Below are positions 24,963 to 32,018 of a stretch of 64,000 nucleotides of DNA, piece by piece. The position numbers and the translations under genes were made by a program. The number at the start of each line of letters is the position of its first letter. Position 1 is the first letter of the stretch. This stretch comes from Nakamurella multipartita DSM 44233 (GTDB taxonomy: Bacteria > Actinomycetota > Actinomycetes > Mycobacteriales > Nakamurellaceae). The notes below the pieces were generated by a model. It was not told the DNA's origin, ran no database searches, and saw nothing but the letters and a program-made list of their open reading frames with translations. The stretch is from NCBI RefSeq assembly GCF_000024365.1, contig NC_013235.1:682001-746000 (forward strand), given 5' to 3'.

Positions 24963-25663
24963 ACGCACGCACCGCCTGGCGCTGGCCCCTCCGCAGCCGC
25001 GGCCGGCTCATCGCCCTGGTCCTCGCCGCCCTGGCCCTGGCCCTGCTCACCAAGACCATCCTCGACTCGGGCGGCAGCACCGCTGCAGCGCCGGCCGGCC
25101 CAACCGGGGCGCCGGGCATCGTAGCGGCGTCCACCGGGACGACCAGGCCGACCGCGGTGCCGACCAACCCGGCGGAGTGCGTCGCGCTGTGGGTCAAGGG
25201 TCCGGATCGGGACGCCTGCCTGTACCGGGAGTACGGCATTACGCCATCCGACCACCCGAGCCGGAACCCAGGGACCCGGTCGTCGACCACCCCTGTCATG
25301 ATCGGCGTCCCGGTCACGACCACGATCGAGGGTGCGGCGTCCGGGTACGTGCCGGAGACCGACCAGGCCGCGGCCCTGGAAGTCGCGGCGCGGTTCGTGG
25401 ACGCCTGGTACGCCGGTGGCTCCGATCAGGCCTGGCAGGACCAGGTCAGCCGGTGGGCCGACCCGACCCTCGCCAGGCAACTGCCCACCCTGAACCGGGA
25501 CCTCCTGCCAGGGAGCCGGCGCGAAACCGAACCGGCGATGCGCGCGTTCCAACCTGGACTGGCCAGCACCGGCGTCGCCACCAACAACGGATCCCTCGCC
25601 CTGACCGTGATCTACACCGACGCCGGCTGGCGGGTCGTCACCGTCACCGTGGAAGCGCCATGA
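24959..25663 (+). CDS. TcpC/VirB8-like bitopic conjugation protein
   Basis: The 234-residue protein has one N-terminal membrane helix (about 18-36), a disordered Thr/Pro-rich linker, and a compact C-terminal domain starting near residue 125 (AALEVAARFVDAWYAG...GSLALTVIYTDAGWRVVTVTV). The latter reads as an NTF2-like fold, as in TcpC/ConB and VirB8. It is coupled to the genes on both sides by ATGA overlaps. Its likely role is to link the channel to the cell wall side. Confidence 0.65.
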   Translation: MNARTAWRWPLRSRGRLIALVLAALALALLTKTILDSGGSTAAAPAGPTGAPGIVAASTGTTRPTAVPTNPAECVALWVKGPDRDACLYREYGITPSDHPSRNPGTRSSTTPVMIGVPVTTTIEGAASGYVPETDQAAALEVAARFVDAWYAGGSDQAWQDQVSRWADPTLARQLPTLNRDLLPGSRRETEPAMRAFQPGLASTGVATNNGSLALTVIYTDAGWRVVTVTVEAP

Positions 25664-26844
25664 CCAGCGCACCTTCTCGCCGAATGCGTGGGCTGGTGCT
25701 CGGCCTGGCCGGCGTCGTGCTCACCGGCTGCACGTTGGCGGGCGCCCGCGGCGCCACCATCAACACCATCAGCCGGCCCACCACCGGCACCGGCGACTGC
25801 CAACCTGCCGCCGTCACCGGCACCGCACCCGGCCTCGACCCCGCGCAGGAAGCGAACGCCAAGACTGTCCTCGGGGTCGCCGTCGGTCGCGGCCTCGGTC
25901 CGACCGGCGCGGCCATCGCGGTCGCCGCGGCTCTGGCCGAATCCAGCCTCTACAACTACGCCAACGATGGCACCAGCACGCTGGTCGGGTCCGCCGAAGG
26001 ACGTCAGCTCAACGACTCGGAACGGGCCGTCGCCCGCCAATCGCTGGGCTACCCGCACGACAAGGTCGGCAACAACCTCGACAGCATCGGCCTGTTCCAG
26101 CAACGGCCCATGACCGGCTGGGGCACCCCGGACCAGCTGATCAACCCGGCCACCGCCACCGGCAAGTTCCTCGATCGGATGGTGACCGTCGCCAACTGGC
26201 AGACCGTCTCGCCCTGGACCGTGGCGCAGAAGGTGCAGGGGTCCCCGTCCAGCGACGGCGGGATCTACCGCGATAGCTACCAGCAGGCCACCAACATCGT
26301 CGCCGCCCTCAACACGGGATCCGCGCCCACCATTACGAGCAAAGGGCCGAGTGTCGTCGCCGAGGTCGCGGCCGGTACGACCTGCGGCCAGCCGGCCGCC
26401 AACCGAGCAGGCGCGACCGGGCCGGCGGCCTGGGGCGGCTACCAGAACGGACGCATCCCCGCGACCGCGCTGTGCCCGGTCCCATCCAGGCCGGCCCTGC
26501 AACTTGAATGCGGCGCCGCGACCGCGTTCGACCACCTCAACACCGCGTTCAAAGCCCAGTTCGGGCAGGACATCGGCATCACCGACGGCTACCGCTCCTA
26601 CGACGAACAAGTCCAATGCCGACTCGAAAAGGGCAGCCTGTGCGCCAACCCCGGCACCTCCAACCACGGCTGGGGCAAAGCCGTCGACATCGGCGCCTGC
26701 TGCGGCATCAACACCGGAACCGGGCCGGCCTTCGACTGGCTCACCACCAACGCCAGCCGCTACGGCTGGAACCACCCCGCCTGGGCCCAACCCGGCGGGT
26801 CCAAACCCGAACCCTGGCACTGGGAATACGGCGCCATCTCGTAG
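25660..26844 (+). CDS. Conjugative wall hydrolase: lysozyme-like + M15 peptidase lipoprotein
   Basis: The 394-residue protein is exported as a lipoprotein (lipobox VVLTGC near residue 24). Residues about 65-215 are a lytic/lysozyme-like domain (AAIAVAAALAESSLYNYAN, SIGLFQQRPMTGWG), and the C-terminal 120 residues an M15/VanY-like D,D-peptidase with DGYRSYDEQ, SNHGWGKAVDIG and WHWEYG metal ligands. T4SS-type elements of Gram-positives carry such two-domain enzymes (CwlT, VirB1 equivalents) to open peptidoglycan locally. It is the last gene of the module, before xis. Confidence 0.85.
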   Translation: MTSAPSRRMRGLVLGLAGVVLTGCTLAGARGATINTISRPTTGTGDCQPAAVTGTAPGLDPAQEANAKTVLGVAVGRGLGPTGAAIAVAAALAESSLYNYANDGTSTLVGSAEGRQLNDSERAVARQSLGYPHDKVGNNLDSIGLFQQRPMTGWGTPDQLINPATATGKFLDRMVTVANWQTVSPWTVAQKVQGSPSSDGGIYRDSYQQATNIVAALNTGSAPTITSKGPSVVAEVAAGTTCGQPAANRAGATGPAAWGGYQNGRIPATALCPVPSRPALQLECGAATAFDHLNTAFKAQFGQDIGITDGYRSYDEQVQCRLEKGSLCANPGTSNHGWGKAVDIGACCGINTGTGPAFDWLTTNASRYGWNHPAWAQPGGSKPEPWHWEYGAIS

Positions 26845-26859
26845 GAAGGAGGAACTGTG

Positions 26860-27105
26860 ATGGAAGCGATCGAGGCTCCGGCCACGACGATCACGGCGAA
26901 GGAGGACACGTCGCCAAAGCTGCTGCTGAGGATCGAGGAGGCGGCCGAGCAGCTCGGCATCGGCCGATCCCTGATGTACCGGCTGGTCCTGTCCGGGGCG
27001 ATTGAGTCCGTGCGCTTGGGTCGGCTGCGTCGGATACCAGCCGAATGCCTGGGCGAGCACGTCCGTCGGCTCCGCGACGAAGCGCGGTCGACCCAGGTCA
27101 AGTGA
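26860..27105 (+). CDS. xis: Excisionase (MerR-type helix-turn-helix)
   Basis: The 81-residue protein contains RIEEAAEQLGIGRSLMYRLVLSGAIESVRLGRLRRIPAECL, the HTH_17/excisionase motif. AAGGAGG is 7 bases before ATG 26860, better spaced than GTG 26857. It lies directly before int, as in AICEs, where Xis plus Int excise the element. Expression may depend on the upstream operon or on its own promoter; the 15-base gap after the hydrolase favours one transcript. Confidence 0.85.
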   Translation: MEAIEAPATTITAKEDTSPKLLLRIEEAAEQLGIGRSLMYRLVLSGAIESVRLGRLRRIPAECLGEHVRRLRDEARSTQVK

Positions 27106-27106
27106 C

Positions 27107-28327
27107 GTGACCAGCCGGAACCCGAACCGGGCGTCCTCGGTCTATCAGGGGAGCGACGGCTTCTGGCACGGGAGGGTGACCGTCGGCTACCGCGACGACG
27201 GTTCTATTGACCGCCGGCACGTCATGGCCAAGACCAAGGGTGTCGTGGTTCAGAAGGTCCGTGACCTGGAACGTGCACGGGACCAGGGCCAAGTTCGACG
27301 ACCCGGCCAGCGATGGACAGTGGCTGCCTGGCTGGACCATTGGCTGGAGAACATCGCCCGGCCGAACTTACGCGCAACCAGCTACTCGGCCTACCAGGTC
27401 GCGGTGCGCCGGCACCTGATCCCAGAGATCGGCAAGCACCGCCTGGACCGGCTCGAACCCGAGCACCTGGAACGGCTCTATCGCAAGATCGTCGCTGATG
27501 GCGGCCGCCCGGGTCGCGCGCATCAGGTGCACCGGACGATCCGCACCGCGCTGGGCGAAGCGCATCGGCGAGGTCACGTCGCGCGCAACGTCGCTGCACT
27601 CGCCCGGCCCCCGCGAGTCCAGTTGGAGCCCATCCAGCCGTACACCGTCGATGAGGTGCGGGCGATCATGAGCACTGCCCGCGCGCACCCCAACGGTGCC
27701 CGCTGGGCGATCGCTCTTGCGCTCGGGCTGCGGCAAGGGGAAGTGCTCGGCCTGACCTGGTCCGACGTCGATCTCGACGCCGGTTTCTTGCGCATCCGCA
27801 CGACGCGGCACCGGCCGACCTACGCACACGGCTGTGGTGGAACATGCGGCAAGTCGGCAGGTCGGTGTCCGCAGCGGATCCAAATGAACCGAGCAGCTGG
27901 GGATACCAAGTCCGACGCCGGCCGGCGGGTGGTCGGCCTGCCTGCGGCCCTGGGCGAGTTGTTGCGCGAGCAGCGAGTCGAGCAAGAACGGTGGCAGGAG
28001 GCGGCGCGTCAGCTCTGGCAGAACGGCGATTGGGTGTTCACCTCCAGGGTCGGCGCCCCATTGAACCCGAGCTCGGATTACCACCGCTGGAAGGCACTGC
28101 TCAAGGAGGCCGGCGTTCGCGACGGTCGTCTTCATGACGCCCGGCATACGGCGGCCACCGTCCTGCTGGTTCTGGGCGTCCCTGAGCGCACGGTGATGGG
28201 CATCATGGGCTGGTCGAGCACGGCGATGGCGGCCAGGTATCAACATGTGACGGACCCGATCCGTCGTCAGGTCGCCGACCAGGTCGGCGGGCTGTTGTGG
28301 TCGGACGAGCGGAGCCGCCCAGAATGA
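27107..28327 (+). CDS. int: Tyrosine site-specific integrase
   Basis: The 406-residue recombinase integrates the element into tRNA-Ser. It has the arm-type N-terminal region, the core-binding domain (TVAAWLDHWLENIARPNL) and a catalytic domain with Arg in LGLRQGEVLGL (about 207), His-x-x-Arg in LHDARHTAAT (about 343-346), Trp in MGWSS and the nucleophile Tyr in AARYQHVT (about 377). A Cys-rich insert CGGTCGKSAGRCP is usual for AICE integrases. GTG 27107 begins right after the xis stop. The stop codon is 64 bases from attR. Confidence 0.9.
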   Translation: MTSRNPNRASSVYQGSDGFWHGRVTVGYRDDGSIDRRHVMAKTKGVVVQKVRDLERARDQGQVRRPGQRWTVAAWLDHWLENIARPNLRATSYSAYQVAVRRHLIPEIGKHRLDRLEPEHLERLYRKIVADGGRPGRAHQVHRTIRTALGEAHRRGHVARNVAALARPPRVQLEPIQPYTVDEVRAIMSTARAHPNGARWAIALALGLRQGEVLGLTWSDVDLDAGFLRIRTTRHRPTYAHGCGGTCGKSAGRCPQRIQMNRAAGDTKSDAGRRVVGLPAALGELLREQRVEQERWQEAARQLWQNGDWVFTSRVGAPLNPSSDYHRWKALLKEAGVRDGRLHDARHTAATVLLVLGVPERTVMGIMGWSSTAMAARYQHVTDPIRRQVADQVGGLLWSDERSRPE

Positions 28328-28328
28328 C

Positions 28329-28351
28329 AACTGAGACTAGAACTGAGACTA
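28329..28351. repeat. Element-end direct repeats, right
   Basis: Two tandem copies, AACTGAGACTAG (28329-28340) and again at 28340-28351, directly after the int stop and 40 bases before attR. The left end carried the same pair before the IS landed in it. Possible arm-type binding sites. Confidence 0.65.
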
Positions 28352-28390
28352 GGACCGGTTCGGCCGTAGGGCCGGGGCCAGCGCGTTCCA

Positions 28391-28465
28391 CGTTTGCGCT
28401 GGTCAGGGGGCGGAGGATGGGGGATTCGAACCCCCGAGGGCGGTTAACCCAACACGCTTTCCAAG
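28391..28465. repeat. attR: 3' half of tRNA-Ser plus flank
   Basis: 28411-28465 equals 9232-9285 apart from one extra G; homology extends left to about 28391. This copy completes the functional tRNA gene after integration, so the crossover left the host tRNA intact. Confidence 0.85.
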
Positions 28466-28496
28466 CGTGCGCCATAGGCCACTAGGCGAATCCTCC
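28411..28496 (-). tRNA. tRNA-Ser (GGA)
   Basis: On the minus strand the 86 bases begin GGAGGATTCGCCTAGTGGCC. Anticodon arm CACGC-TTGGAAA-GCGTG gives anticodon GGA, which reads UCC/UCU. A long variable arm, T-arm GGGGGTTCGAATCCCCC and acceptor partner ATCCTCC follow, with G as discriminator. CCA is not encoded. Its 3' half is the attachment site of the element. Confidence 0.93.
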
Positions 28497-28558
28497 TGGT
28501 GTCGCCGGGAGAGTGTATCGGTCCGGCGGCTCAGGACAGAATCGGCGCTGTACGCCGA

Positions 28559-29077
28559 TCACACAGGGCGGCGGGTGGGGGCGTCCTGCGCGCTGGGGCC
28601 GGCCGCGGAAGCCGACCGTCGACGGCGGCGGACCAGCACGATGGCCACGATGACGGCGACGATCAGCAGCAGGACGGCCGCCAGCAGCCAGGGGGAGTGC
28701 GCGGCCAGGGCCACGGCCGCGTCGAACGCGGCGAAGCCGATGGTGGCGTAGATGAAGGCCCACATCACGCAGCCGATGACCATCGCGATCGTGTACCGCA
28801 GCCAGGGCATGCGGGTCAGACCGGCGGCGGCGTTCACCACGGTCTGAAAACCCACGGTGAGGAACGACACGGTGACCACCGGCGGGCCCCACTTGTTGAG
28901 CAGGCCGATCGCCCGGGTGGTGCGGGGGCCGGTCAGCTTGTCGGCCAGCCGGGTGCGCAGCGCGCCGGCCACGACGCCCCGGCCGATCCAGTAGGTGCCC
29001 TGGGCCCGCAGCAGCACGATGACGAACAGGGCCGCGACTGCGATGCCGAACGGCAGACCGTCGAACCAGCTGGGCAT
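28559..29077 (-). CDS. DedA/VTT-family membrane protein
   Basis: The 172-residue protein has an N-terminal helix, RAQGTYWIGRGV (the usual Y-x-x-G-R of DedA proteins), GFQTVVNAAAGLTRMPWLRYTIAMVIGCVMWAFIYATIG, and a C-terminal helix followed by a basic tail. Bacterial DedA proteins support lipid and proton-gradient homeostasis as VTT-domain scramblase-like proteins. It is slightly shorter than the usual 200 residues, but the core is complete. It is the first chromosomal gene outside the element. Confidence 0.78.
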   Translation of the reverse strand: MPSWFDGLPFGIAVAALFVIVLLRAQGTYWIGRGVVAGALRTRLADKLTGPRTTRAIGLLNKWGPPVVTVSFLTVGFQTVVNAAAGLTRMPWLRYTIAMVIGCVMWAFIYATIGFAAFDAAVALAAHSPWLLAAVLLLIVAVIVAIVLVRRRRRSASAAGPSAQDAPTRRPV

Positions 29078-29225
29078 CGGCTCAGTGTCCCGCGCGGCGG
29101 GAGGGTTCAGCGGTGATCACCGATGCACTCTCCCTGTCGACTGCGGCTGCGTGCTGCCGGCGCCAGCCTACGGGCTTCGAGGAAGGTGAGGGTAACCTCT
29201 GCCGCCGGCCAGTGGCGGTGGTCGG

Positions 29226-29414
29226 TCAGGCGGCGTGCTGGGCCAGGATCTGGCGGATCTCGAGGGTCTCCTCGTCGCTGTAGCGATCGAGGGCGGCCTC
29301 CAGGTCGTGGCGATCGGCCTCGGTCTGGTAGCCGGCGATCTCCTGCTCGAGCTGACGACGCGCGGCCCGGTCGGCGGCGTTGGGGTGCAGGATGTCGAGG
29401 ATGTGAATGCTCAT
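29226..29414 (-). CDS. Small helical protein, unknown
   Basis: A 62-residue product, MSIHILDILHPNAADR followed by one or two charged helices (RRQLEQEIAGYQTEADRHDLEAALDRY). GGAG lies 7 bases before ATG 29414 on the minus strand; an in-frame ATG 12 bases earlier is possible. No family is recognised. The clear codon bias and ribosome-binding site favour a real gene. Confidence 0.55.
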   Translation of the reverse strand: MSIHILDILHPNAADRAARRQLEQEIAGYQTEADRHDLEAALDRYSDEETLEIRQILAQHAA

Positions 29415-29672
29415 CGGTGTCTCCAAGGAAGTAGGTCGGACTGCTGGACTGGCGGAGTTCTGCCTCGTCGCGGACCACCTATCACGATTCTAGACCTTGG
29501 TAAGACCACATATTTGTGCAGGTCAGTGTGCTCTTCGCCGCATCGTGTGGTTGGCCGCGCGGGCACAACCGGCGGGTCCGTGGCGCGTCTGATACCCGCC
29601 TCGGACAGGGCCGCCGTGCCTGGCAGTGGGGACGACTTCGTCTGATCGCCCGGACCCATTAGACTCATCCAC

Positions 29673-29757
29673 GGACCCCCGCGGCGTCCATCTCACTAAC
29701 CCCCCCAGGGCCGGAAGGCAGCAAGGGTCCGTGAGCTCTGGCGGGTGCGGGGGTCCC
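29673..29757 (+). ncRNA. ffs: Small SRP RNA (4.5S type)
   Basis: The conserved apical loop GGCCGGAAGGCAGCAAGGGT (29710-29728) carries the GGAA tetraloop and asymmetric Ffh-binding loop of bacterial SRP RNA. The ends pair: GGACCCCCGC (29673-29682) with GCGGGGGTCC (29747-29756). A TAGACT -10-like hexamer lies at 29660-29665. It guides co-translational membrane targeting with Ffh and FtsY. Exact ends are estimated. Confidence 0.92.
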
Positions 29758-29792
29758 CTTTCATTTCCGGGTCCTGGCGCCAGCCCGTCCGA

Positions 29793-30473
29793 TCAGTGCA
29801 AGTGAGCCGGCAGCGGGACGCCGGACGGGACCGTCGGGCAAGGCTGCGGCTCCCCGGCGACCGTGTGCACCGGCACCACCCCGGCCCAGACCCCCGGGCG
29901 GTCGCGGACGTCGTCCTCGTCGTCCCCGGGCGGCCCGGACCGCACCTTCAGGCTCGACTCGGTCAGGTCCAGCGCCAGTACCGCGGTCGCCGCCAGCTCC
30001 TTGCGGTTAGGCGAGCGGGCGTGGTCCCACGCGCCCGGGGCCACCTGCTCGACGATCGCGCGCAGCCCGAGCAGCCGCTCGTCCGGGTCGGTGACCGGAC
30101 GGGCCACCCCGTGCACGACCGCGCATCGGTAGTTCATCGAGAAGTGGAAGACCGACCGGGCGTGCACCACCCCGTCGACCAGGGTGACGGTCACGCTGAT
30201 CGGCTCGCCCGCCGCCGCGCCGCGCAGTGACCGGGCGCCGGTCGAACCGTGCAGGTAGAGGGTGTCGTCCACCCGGCCGTAGACCGTCGGCAGCACCACG
30301 GGGGCGCCGTCGACGACCACCCCGAGATGGCAGATCGAGCCCTCGTCGAGCACCGCGTACAACTCGGACCGGTCGGTGCGGGCGCGTCCGGCGCCCCGCC
30401 GGATCGTGCTGCGAGGAGTGGGGGACAGTGCGGACAGCGGGGCCAGGGTGCCGGCGGGCGGGGCAGTACTCAC
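29793..30473 (-). CDS. Pyridoxamine 5'-phosphate oxidase family protein (FMN-binding)
   Basis: A 226-residue split-barrel flavoprotein: after a Pro-rich leader come LYAVLDEGSICHLGVVVDGAPVVLPTVYGRVDDTLYLHGS and SVTVTLVDGVVHARSVFHFSMNYRCAVVHG, the PNPOx/flavin reductase-like core. Such proteins bind FMN or F420; it is not the classic PdxH. GTG 30473 is preferred, since it leaves a promoter gap of 69 bases before the divergent MocR gene; an ATG at 30527 would shrink it to 15. MocR neighbours are commonly regulators of such genes. Confidence 0.78.
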   Translation of the reverse strand: MSTAPPAGTLAPLSALSPTPRSTIRRGAGRARTDRSELYAVLDEGSICHLGVVVDGAPVVLPTVYGRVDDTLYLHGSTGARSLRGAAAGEPISVTVTLVDGVVHARSVFHFSMNYRCAVVHGVARPVTDPDERLLGLRAIVEQVAPGAWDHARSPNRKELAATAVLALDLTESSLKVRSGPPGDDEDDVRDRPGVWAGVVPVHTVAGEPQPCPTVPSGVPLPAHLH

Positions 30474-30542
30474 GACTGTCACCCTGACCGGTCCAGTGGC
30501 ATCCTGCGAGGGCCACTTCCCCGTCATTTCGAAAGGCCACTG

Positions 30543-31904
30543 GTGGACCTGCCGCCGCTACCGATCGACCGGCGCCTGCCCCGATCCCTGGCCGGCCAAC
30601 TGGCCGACGGGCTGCGGGCCGCCGCCATCGCCGGCGTGCTGCGCCCGGGCGACCGCCTGCCGTCCACCCGGAGCCTGTCGGCCCAGCTCGAGCTGAGCCG
30701 CACCGTCTGCGCCGCCGCCTACGACCAGCTGCTGGCCGAGGGATGGCTGGCCACCCGACGGGGCAGCGGCACGTTCGTGGTCGGCGTGCCGGCGCCGGGT
30801 GCCGTTATCCCATCCGCGTCCCGGCCGGTGCCCGCCTCGCTCCCGGGGCCGAGAACCCCTCGGCCGGTGTTGTCACTGCGGGCCGGAGTGCCGTGCCTGG
30901 CGGTGCTGGACCGCGGGATGTGGCGCCGGGCCTGGCGCGACGCGGCGGACGCCCCGGTCGAGCGGGCGTCCGATCCGGAAGGTCTGCCGCCGTTTCGCGC
31001 GGCGGTGGTCGAGCATCTGCTGCGGCACCGGGGCCTGCCCTGCGACCCGGAGTTGGTGCTGGCCACCGCGGGCAGCACCGCGACCCTGGCCGAGATCGGT
31101 GCCGTGCTGCCGGCCGGCGTCCCGGTGGCCGTGGAGAACCCCGGGTACGCGGGCGGAGCGTCGGCCCTGCGCTCGGCCGGCCGTGAGCTGGTCGGGGTGC
31201 CGGTCGACGCCGACGGGATCGTCGTCGACGCCATCCCGGAGGGGGTGTCCGCGGTCATGGTCACCCCCGCCCACCAGTACCCGTTGGGCGCCCGGCTGTC
31301 CGCCGCGCGGCGGGTGGAACTGGTCGATCGGGCCCGCCGGGACGGCCTGCTGATCGTCGAGGACGACTACGACGGGGAACTGCGTTACGACGTGGCCCCG
31401 CTGCCGCTGCTGGCCGCACTCGGGCCGGACGTGGTCGTGCACCTGGGCACGGTGTCCAAGATGCTGACCCCGGGACTGGGCTGCGGCTGGCTGGTCGCGC
31501 CGCCGGCGGTGCGGGCCGAGCTGGTCCGCCGGCGAGCCGCCACCGGTACCCGCCCCTCCGCCGCCGGCCAACGGGTCGTCACCGCGCTAGCCGCCCACGG
31601 CGACCTGGCCCGGCACCTGCGCCGGTTGCGCCGGGAGCTGGCCCGGCGGCGCGCCGAGGTGGTCGCGGTGGTGCGCGGCACCGGCCGGCTGGCGATGGGC
31701 GATGCGGCCGGCGCGCACGTGGTGGTCGAGGTCGAGGACGAGCGGGCGGTGATCGCCGCCGCGGCCGCGCGCGGGGTGGAGTTGGACGGGCTGGCCCGGC
31801 ACTACCTCGGTCCGCCCGAGCGTCAGGGGCTGGTCGTTGGCTACGCCGGCCCCACTCCCGACGAGCTGTCGGCCGCGCTGCGGGTGCTGGCCCACGTGCT
31901 GTGA
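30543..31904 (+). CDS. MocR/PdxR-family regulator (GntR HTH + aminotransferase-like domain)
   Basis: The 453-residue protein joins a GntR winged helix (GLRAAAIAGVLRPGDRLPSTRSLSAQLELSRTV, residues about 20-60) to a fold-type I aminotransferase domain with the PLP lysine in GTVSKMLTPGLGCGW and the DDYDGE motif. MocR proteins sense PLP or related compounds and activate adjacent genes. The likely target is the divergent PNPOx-family gene. GTG 30543 follows GAAAGG at 6 bases. The stop codon sits in the first of three 12-base tandem repeats. Confidence 0.88.
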   Translation: MDLPPLPIDRRLPRSLAGQLADGLRAAAIAGVLRPGDRLPSTRSLSAQLELSRTVCAAAYDQLLAEGWLATRRGSGTFVVGVPAPGAVIPSASRPVPASLPGPRTPRPVLSLRAGVPCLAVLDRGMWRRAWRDAADAPVERASDPEGLPPFRAAVVEHLLRHRGLPCDPELVLATAGSTATLAEIGAVLPAGVPVAVENPGYAGGASALRSAGRELVGVPVDADGIVVDAIPEGVSAVMVTPAHQYPLGARLSAARRVELVDRARRDGLLIVEDDYDGELRYDVAPLPLLAALGPDVVVHLGTVSKMLTPGLGCGWLVAPPAVRAELVRRRAATGTRPSAAGQRVVTALAAHGDLARHLRRLRRELARRRAEVVAVVRGTGRLAMGDAAGAHVVVEVEDERAVIAAAAARGVELDGLARHYLGPPERQGLVVGYAGPTPDELSAALRVLAHVL

Positions 31905-31936
31905 TCGGTGCAGTGATCGGTGCAGTGATCGGTGCT
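31901..31936. repeat. Three tandem 12-bp repeats upstream of dnaX
   Basis: GTGATCGGTGCA, GTGATCGGTGCA, GTGATCGGTGCT follow each other exactly. The first contains the MocR stop codon; the last ends 82 bases before dnaX. It could be a regulatory binding array or simple slippage expansion. Confidence 0.7.
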
Positions 31937-32018
31937 GGAATCGGGGCCGCCAGCGGCCCGCCGATGGTGGCGACAGTCCGGGATCGCACTGTCCGACCGC
32001 TGCCGTAGCCTCGCTTGC

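Larger units (their letters stand above)
9211..28465. mobile_element. Integrative conjugative element (AICE-like with T4SS module) in tRNA-Ser(GGA)
   Basis: The element is bounded by a ~75-bp direct repeat containing the 3' half of tRNA-Ser: 9211-9285 (attL) and 28391-28465 (attR). Distance between copies is about 19.2 kb. The integrase and excisionase genes abut attR, as usual for tRNA-targeting AICEs. Contents in order: IS3 insertion, membrane cargo, Pif-like Nudix, GntR, SCO3933-like, FtsK/TraSA, RepSA, two small ORFs, large hairpin, VirB3/B4/B6/TcpC-like genes, wall hydrolase, Xis, Int. Both ends carry AACTGAGACTAG repeats just inside the att sites. No frameshift is seen in the core genes, so mobility is plausible but unproven. 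Confidence 0.88.

Noticed and set aside
9211-28465. A prophage instead of a conjugative element
   Set aside because: No capsid, terminase, portal or tail genes; Rep, FtsK, VirB4-like and wall hydrolase genes indicate conjugation.
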